38,411 nt of DNA from Podila epigama (lineage: Eukaryota > Mortierellomycota > Mortierellomycetes > Mortierellales > Mortierellaceae), in contig JAAAVE010000005.1 of NCBI GenBank assembly GCA_015679605.1, positions 30,134-68,544 on the forward strand. Direction: 5' to 3'. Shown here in pieces: positions 32,498-38,411 of this stretch (positions are counted from its first letter, which is position 1; every line of letters begins with the position of its first letter). Below the pieces are notes generated by a model. That model worked only from the letters and a program-made list of their open reading frames with translations. It was not told the origin of the DNA and did no database searches. The position numbers and the translations under genes are program-made.

Positions 32498-34745
32498 ATG
32501 GCCTCAGGAGCGATGCTGACTCACAAAAAGAGAGGCGACTCTCTCCTGGATGATGAAGAACGGGAGGAGCTAATGATGACAAGGCGTGGGTCGCCGTCAC
32601 CAGAAGACGGGCGATCAGAGTTGCAATCGTCAGAAAAGGGAACGTTATCATCCAAAGATAAACGGAACCTCATTCTCTTGGTGGTCCTATGTATGTATGC
32701 ACGCCAGGGTTGTTCAAATTGAGCAAAAAGATCTATCTTTTAGCAACATCTAAACTAGTACATCGCGATCATCCCCGTCCGTTCATCCATAACACTTTTA
32801 GATTTGCTTCAGGGCGTCCCAGCGGGCTTGGCATTTGGTAGTATTCCATTTCTGCTAAAATCCAAGGCAAGCATGACCTACTCCCAGATCGCTGTATTCT
32901 CTCTCGCCCACTATCCCTACAGCATGAAGTTTCTGTGGTCGCCGATCGTAGACGCGGTTTATAATCAAGACATTGGCCGGCGCAAATCGTGGATCGTCCC
33001 TATTCAACTGATGACAGGATTTATGTTCCTCTGGCTCGGAATGCATATTGATAACTGGCTGGCACAGGACGAAATCCAGATTGGTGCCTTGACAGTAGTT
33101 TTCTTTGTCCTCATCTTTTTCTGCGCGACACAGGACATTGCAGTCGATGGTTGGGCGTTGACATTGTTGTCCAAGGAGAATGTGTCGTATGCTTCGACTG
33201 CGCAAACGATCGGCCTTAACTCGGGCTACTTTTTATCCTTCACTGTGTTCCTCGCTTTTAACTCTGCCGAATTCAGCAACAAGTACTTTCGGACAGTGCC
33301 TCAGGACGAAGGACTAGTGCCACTGGGCGGCTATCTCAAGTTATGGTCGATGCTCTACTTTATCATCACATTGTGGCTCGTATTGATGAAGAACGAGGAG
33401 CGTTCACCCATTGATGATAGTGCAATCGGCATCAAGGCAGTATACAAGATTATTCTTCGCATCATCCGGTTGCCACACATGAAGAGTTTCATGGTTGTGC
33501 TACTGACAGCCAAGATTGGATTCATTGCCAACGGTGCGGTGACGGCGCTCAAGTTGTTGGAGAAGGGGTTCAGTAAGGAAGATCTGGCGCTGGCAGTCTT
33601 GATCGATTTTCCGTTCCAAATCATTTTTGGTTATTATGCTGTTCGATGGAGCAACGGAGAGCGTCCTCTAAAGCCGGTAATGTTTTATTCATTTGTGTCC
33701 TTGTTTTTGCGTCTACATTTAGGCAGAGTTATCTGAAATTTACAGAGCAATGGAAAAGTCACGTTCTTTTTCTAACGTCAAGGACATTTTCTCCCTTTTT
33801 TTTTTTTTAAATAGTGGTTATGGGCATTCTGCGCCCATCTGGTTTGTTGTATTGTTGCAATGATAGTGGTGTACAACTTTCCAAAGGATGGTGTCGTCAC
33901 TTCAGGCTACTTTTTCATGGTCCTCGCCACAACCGTGACAACTTCATTTACCAGGTATCATATCGCGTAACATTGTTGCCTTTGTTTTTTTTTTTTGAAG
34001 TCTGCAGCCTTCTCTGTGCATATGATGTCGCGACTAATTATGTGTTCAACAATAGCACTGTGGCCTTTGTCAGCATGGGAGCATTCATGACAGTGATTGC
34101 AGATCCAGTTATTGGAGGCACATATATGACGGTAACGTGTGATGTTCTTTGTATCAAACATCACGTATAAAAGACGCGGAGCCTAAGTCAACGGTAACTG
34201 GAGACCTGACGCTTGTTTTCATCAAATCCCAAACCTTTTTAGCTACTCAATACGCTGAGCAATTTTGGTGGGACGTGGCCAAGGTTCTTTGTTCTTGAAG
34301 CTGTCGACTACTTTACTGTCTCGACTTGCTCCATTCTAAACAGCGATGCTGATGGTAAAATATTTGTCCCCTCATTCCCACTAACGAGATTGTCGTATGA
34401 AGAGGACTCATTCATTGACCGAAAATGTTTGATATTCTTTGCAATAGTATTCTCTTGTGTGTCCGAACCTGGCAAGTCACTCTGCCAGGACTTGGAGGGC
34501 GAGTGCATCATCCAGCACGACGGGTACTTCTATGTCAGCTCAATGTGTGTGCTAATAGGCTCCATGCTGCTGGTGACATACATTGCACCCACTATCCGAT
34601 ATCTAGAAAGTATGCAACTTGACAATGATATCCCAGCCCCGTATGCACTTTTTTTGACGAGTGAACCATTCTTTCTAACTTGCTCTCACTCTGTGAATCT
34701 TTTTTAGCACTCAACCCGAAGCTCTGGAAACTACCAAAAGAGTAG
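32498..34745 (+). CDS. Acetyl-coenzyme A transporter, SLC33A1/AT-1 family
   Basis: Multi-pass MFS-type protein that in animals imports acetyl-CoA into the ER lumen for protein and glycan acetylation. Predicted join 32498-32690, 32802-33676, 33815-33954, 34056-34131, 34243-34354, 34448-34609, 34708-34745 gives 531 aa. A charged 60-residue N-terminus precedes LQGVPAGLAFGSIPFLL. Family hallmarks are KFLWSPIVDAVY, GRRKSWIVP, ATQDIAVDGWALTLL, GLNSGYFLSFTVFLAF, and near the end IADPVIGGTYMTLLNTLSN and FGGTWPRF. A Cys-bearing loop (CQDLEGEC) and the last TM (CVLIGSMLLVTYI) follow, ending NPKLWKLPKE. Introns are GT-AG. Intron 3 has a second in-frame acceptor that would insert 16 residues. Confident in the family; the yeast counterpart (YBR220C) has the same core motif. 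Confidence 0.92.
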
Positions 34746-35180
34746 TTTGCCCGAGTTCACTTGTACTTGTACAACCTTAAATAGCTGTGCCCTGTAGATT
34801 TAAAGAATTAAGCAAAAGAGGAAGATTAATATTTTTTGTATTGTTGGCCATCATATCAAGGCTACCAGATAGAGGTGGAGTTGGACTATTCCTTTGGTAG
34901 TTATGGTGCAATGAGCTGGTATATAAGCAATTTCTCATTTTGACTTGCACAAAGGATAGCTCACGCGTTTTTTCACTTTCTCCGTTGAGGCTGTGAAGAT
35001 ATTTCTGAACGAATTCTAAGCCACGTTTAGTCTCGTGTATGAAATAATGGTAACCTCCCACATTCAGAAACCCAGGAGGCATTTCGCATTGCACAAGGAG
35101 TTTCTTTTTTTCTCTTAAACCGTCAAAAGTCACTTAAACTCCTCACTTATTTTGTCATCTAATTTACACATTATATCAAC
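34746..35180. other. Spacer between acetyl-CoA transporter and calcineurin B
   Basis: Holds the 3' flank of one gene and the promoter of the next. A 118-codon frame on the minus strand (34777-35133) has no supporting homology or context and is not called. Confidence 0.5.
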
Positions 35181-36218
35181 ATGGGTCAAGGCGTTTCACA
35201 ACCACTGGAGGAAATGGTCAGGGATTCCAACTGTAAGCGTTCCATTTCGTTAATGTTACTACCAGGATGCATATAAGCTTTTTTTATTTTATTTTCGAAG
35301 CTTTTTGATAGTGGGGTGAACTATACCTCTGTGTGACATCGAGTATTAATGAATGAATGGATGGAAGGAATTGAATGGAGGATGGGAAGGAAAGAGATGG
35401 ATATATAGGTGCTAGTGCCCTCTACGCGTCTGTATCAACGCACCACAGACAGGTACCTGAAGTGTGTACAAGAATAACAGGTTACTAATGCATATCTCAT
35501 TTTTCGCGACTGACTGCACTCATCCTTTATTTAGTCACCGCAGAAGAGATCCAAAGACTTTACAAACGATTTATGAAGCTAGACAAGGATGGATCAGGCT
35601 CGATTGATAAGGAAGAGTTTCTCGCAATCCCTCAGATTGCAACGAACCCTCTGGCGTCGCGTCTGATTGCCATCATGGACGAGGATGGTGGTGGCGACGT
35701 GGACTTTAAGGAGTTTATTGCGGGACTCAGCGCCTTCAGCAATAAGGGAAACAAAGTGGAAAAGTTGAGATGTAAGTAGGGTCTGGGTTTTCATTGTTCA
35801 TGTCTTTTTTCTCTAGGCTTGTGGCACTGAGAGCAAATGAAAGATGTTGGGGAAGAGAGGTTGCTTTGATGACGACATGAGAGAAGGAAGGCAAGAAAGA
35901 AGGGGCAAAAAAAAAAGAACGCCAGTATTGTTCTCGTACTCACAATATACACTATCGATAATGAACCTGTTTTAATAATTAGTCGCTTTCAAAGTATACG
36001 ATATGGACCGTGATGGGTTCATCTCGAACGGGGAACTTTTCTTGGTGCTCAAGATGATGGTCGGCAGTAACTTGAAGGACAATCAGCTACAGCAGATTGT
36101 GGACAAGACCATTATGGAAGCTGACAAGGATATGGATGGCAAGATTTCATTTGAGGAATTTTGCGGTGCTGTTGAGAATACGGACATTGCCAAGCAGATG
36201 ACGCTCGAGAGTTTTTAA
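35181..36218 (+). CDS. CNB1: Calcineurin regulatory subunit B
   Basis: Calcium-binding subunit that activates the catalytic subunit of the Ca2+/calmodulin-dependent phosphatase calcineurin, acting in stress signalling, ion homeostasis and hyphal growth. Predicted join 35181-35232, 35535-35771, 35983-36218 gives 174 aa (yeast 175, human 170); all introns are GT-AG, phase 1. Four complete EF-hand loops are at 34-45, 66-77, 103-114 and 144-155, each starting with Asp and ending with Glu. The N-terminus MGQGVSQ has Gly2 and Ser6, as needed for N-myristoylation. Intron 1 is 302 bp, intron 2 is 211 bp. The end (MTLESF) is at the usual position. A GTGCGT at about 36226 and an AAG after a 24-T tract at 36298-36301 could define a 3'-UTR intron. 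Confidence 0.96.
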
Positions 36219-36267
36219 AGAAGGTGCGTGATAGGTTAAAAAAAAGCACTTTAATAAAAAAGAATTT

Positions 36268-36298
<31 letters not shown>

Positions 36299-36701
36299 AA
36301 GGTGGATGGCGTCCACTCTTTTCCAATCGAAATGTCCTTTGAAGAACGCCATGAAATAATAATAGATGGCGTAAAGGTAAAGCATGGAAAATTCGTCCAG
36401 CTAAACTATCTTTATCTGAAGATGTACCTTAAACAAGGTCTTTCACAGGGCAGTTTCCATGGTGTTGTTGGTAATATCAAAGAGGATGGAGAGCCACTGT
36501 TTCGAGGAAATCCTACTGGTCATTCTAGACCTCACTTTGTGACAAGAAAAAAGGACTTTTTTTTTTCTCTCTACTTTTTAAAGCCATGTCCTTGCAATGA
36601 AAAAAGAGACGATTGTGCATTCCGAAACGGTATTCTCTATTCAAACAAATTACAAAACAAAAAAAGAAATGGGCTACGGGATTGTTGATAGTGGACTGGA
36701 C
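36219..36701. other. Convergent 3' spacer with an unexplained open frame
   Basis: Between calcineurin B and the mS26 gene. A + strand frame runs from 36224 to 36688. After 36300 its composition is protein-like (SFEERHEIIIDGVKVKHG and on), but no family was recognised and the preceding part is a homopolymer. It could be 3' UTR of calcineurin B, a relic, or chance. Confidence 0.4.
36275..36298. repeat. Poly-T run of 24
   Basis: Uninterrupted T tract followed by AAG/GTGGATGG; a strong polypyrimidine tract if an intron ends here. Run length may be unreliable in an assembly. Confidence 0.85.
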
Positions 36702-37553
36702 CTATGCTGATTGGGACAGTGCTTTTGCTCCTTCGTAACTGATCTTTCCGCCTGCAACAGTGCCATCCAGTGCATCCTTGAGTTCCTGTTCACGCTTAAG
36801 CAGCTGGGCGTGAGAGATCTGTCCGCCGTTCTCCATGACATCGGAAACCATTTCAGAAACACTTGGGTCGAAAACCTTTCTCTGAAGAGTCAGACTGGTC
36901 TCATAGAATTCGTTAACTTTGGCATCGAGGTTCTCCATCGTGACAAAGTCCTCTGCGGCGTGATATAGGCGGATCATGGCGTCGAGTCTCTGCTCCGAAG
37001 CCTGCTCCTGAGCCAGGTTATAGTTTTGCTGGCGCTTGATTTTCCTGTTCCGGACAAACTCGGCAACCTTGGCCTGGCGTTCTGGGCCAGAGGCTGCTTG
37101 ATCTGCAGGTTTCATGAGCTTTTCAAAGGCGAGTCGTTGTTCGTTTTCGATCCTGTCCTTGTTCTGGAGTGCTTGGATACGTCTCAGTGCTCCACCGCGC
37201 TGACGTTCAGTTTCTGCACGCTTTGCGTCCTCGGATTCAAAATGCTCCCTCTGGTAGGTGTGACGAAGCTTTGTCATTTCAAGCTTGTATTTCTGTTCTG
37301 GCGAAGTCACAGTTTTGCGGGTATGCTTGGCAGACATCTGAGGGAGAGAGTCAACAGTGCGAGGAGGTGGGGTGGGCTTTGGGGCAGGGGAAGTGCCCTT
37401 TGGGTGTGGGATGCCCGGAGCAAATCCTTCCTTTCCGGGACGATAGTTGACAGACGGCTCATTGATGGAGCGCTCGGTGGCCGAGGTGAATAGACGAAGT
37501 GATGTGGACGCCTGTGGGCGGGAAATCACTCTTGTGATCTGTCGCAGCATTGC
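36702..37553 (-). CDS. PET123: Mitochondrial small-subunit ribosomal protein mS26 (Pet123-like)
   Basis: Single-exon 283-aa protein. The first ~30 residues (MLRQITRVISRPQAS, then LRLFTSATER) form a basic, acid-free matrix-targeting sequence. Residues 85-210 are highly charged and helical (KLEMTKLRHTYQREHFE, RIQALQNKDRIENEQRL). The segment LDAMIRLYHAAEDFVTMENLD matches yeast Pet123 (LLNLYHVANEFIVTE), the best diagnostic block; Pet123 is 318 aa. mS26/Pet123 sits on the mitoribosomal small subunit near the mRNA exit. An in-frame ATG at 37598 would add 15 residues (MHLHFSTLFHNSQSS); the later start gives the better presequence. Assignment rests on that block plus size, charge and targeting signal. 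Confidence 0.72.
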   Translation of the reverse strand, partial: AMLRQITRVISRPQASTSLRLFTSATERSINEPSVNYRPGKEGFAPGIPHPKGTSPAPKPTPPPRTVDSLPQMSAKHTRKTVTSPEQKYKLEMTKLRHTYQREHFESEDAKRAETERQRGGALRRIQALQNKDRIENEQRLAFEKLMKPADQAASGPERQAKVAEFVRNRKIKRQQNYNLAQEQASEQRLDAMIRLYHAAEDFVTMENLDAKVNEFYETSLTLQRKVFDPSVSEMVSDVMENGGQISHAQLLKREQELKDALDGTVAGGKISYEGAKALSQSA

Positions 37554-38411
37554 CGATGATTGTGAATTGTGAAAAAGTGTTGAAAAATGCAAATGCAAGC
37601 GGGAAGCAAAATGTCAGGTTGGTCCTTTACACCAAAAAGGGTCATTGCACAGAGATGCCACTTTGGCCTTTGGTCAGCTAAGCCACAATTCAAAATAAGT
37701 GGCACGTCCTTGATTTTTTTTTTGTTTTGGTGCCTACGGAGAGTTAACCAACCAAAAAAAAAAACGAGCAATGCTGGGACACGCGTTTTTTTGGTTTTTT
37801 TTTTTCCTTTTCATTATCCAGTCCTTCCAGAAAGTGAATTATCTTCAGATCTCGCTTGCTTCTTCCCAATGAACAATGCTGTATGTACACGACTTGTCCT
37901 CTTCTGCGAGTGTCTAGTCTAGTGTAAGCAAGGGTAGAGGGTTAGTAAGGACATCGAGTTGTAACACACTCCAATGGATTGTCACCCCTTCTATTTCTTT
38001 TTTTCGTGTTTGGGGTGTGGTTGGTTCCAATATGGCGATAGACCCCTGTCTCTCTCTCATCTCTTTCTTTCTCACTCTCACTATCTCCCCCTCCCCCTCC
38101 CTCTCGCTCTCACTCTCTCCGCCTTTGCCTCTGTCTTTGCCAGTCTCTACTTCTGCCTCCCTCTTTTTTTTTTCTTGAACCCCTTTTTCTGGTTCGTCCT
38201 GTCAAGTTACAGCGTAGGGAAGGAAAGGCTTGGGAAGACAGGCAATTGATGACAAAAAAAAGCAATCGCAATACTCATGCCTGCCTGCTTGCTCAACCTG
38301 CCCTGCTTTCTTTCTTTCCTGTTTGCTTGACTTTAGACCGTAACGGAGCCCAGCCCAATGACTCGCTTCTGCTTCTTTTGTACAAAGATGCAAAGTGGAA
38401 ACAAAAAAAAA
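37554..38411. other. Gene-free right end, CT-rich
   Basis: No gene was recognised up to the end of the window. The right part (38041-38180) is a CT-rich tract with CTCTCT and TTTC runs, like the promoter blocks elsewhere in the window, so a + strand gene may begin just beyond the end. The last bases are an A run. Confidence 0.45.
38041..38180 (+). repeat. CT-rich low-complexity tract
   Basis: About 140 bp almost entirely C and T on the + strand, with CTCTCACT-type units; probably promoter-associated by analogy with the blocks before other genes here. Confidence 0.7.

Noticed and set aside
34777-35133. 118-codon minus-strand open frame between the acetyl-CoA transporter and calcineurin B
   Set aside because: No recognised family, no splice or promoter context, and it covers the region needed for the calcineurin B promoter. 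Conservation would reopen the case.

Overview
The window is nuclear DNA from a filamentous fungus of an early-diverging lineage, most likely Mucoromycota and probably Mortierellomycotina. The evidence is intron-rich genes with mostly 53-110 bp introns (a few of 240-640 bp), an F-box gene of the leucine-rich style common in that group, a MULE-like transposase relic, poly-T and CT-rich leaders, and only eukaryotic families. The phylum call is inference; the eukaryotic fungal assignment is firm. No rRNA, tRNA, CRISPR or organellar sequence was recognised.

Layout. 1-0.9 kb: gene-free repeat-bearing DNA. 0.9-3.9 kb (+): TRAPPC12-type TRAPP subunit, nine exons. 5.2-10.2 kb (+): full-length sulfite reductase beta subunit (MET5/ECM17 type). 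10.3-12.8 kb (-): F-box protein, probably with a 10-nt first coding exon. 13.0-14.2 kb (+): ribosomal protein eL38, apparently with a GC-AG intron straight after the start codon. 14.4-16.3 kb (-): GT71-like type II Golgi protein that has lost the DXD motif. A 1.7-kb divergent spacer full of short tandem repeats separates it from a four-TM membrane protein (18.1-20.2 kb, +). 20.4-21.1 kb: decayed transposase.

21.6-29.1 kb is the most unusual part: two tandem arrestin-like genes only 4 bp apart, followed by two tandem alpha-mannosyltransferase-like (GT71) genes, all on + with short spacers. Within each pair the intron positions and phases match, so each pair arose by tandem duplication. The second arrestin copy seems to use a GC donor where the first uses GT. 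30.2-32.1 kb (+): tetraspanin-like protein with a long CAA/CAG-rich leader and a leader intron. 32.5-34.7 kb (+): acetyl-CoA transporter (SLC33A1/AT-1 family). 35.2-36.2 kb (+): calcineurin B. 36.7-37.6 kb (-): mitochondrial small-subunit ribosomal protein mS26/Pet123. The end of the window is CT-rich and gene-free.

How the genes relate: most are housekeeping genes with no shared pathway. A secretory/membrane-traffic theme (TRAPP subunit, three GT71-type Golgi proteins, two arrestins, tetraspanin, ER acetyl-CoA transporter) is noticeable, but outside the duplicated pairs there is no evidence of a functional cluster. All exon structures were built by hand from reading frame, splice consensus and remembered family alignments; none has been tested against RNA or by database search.
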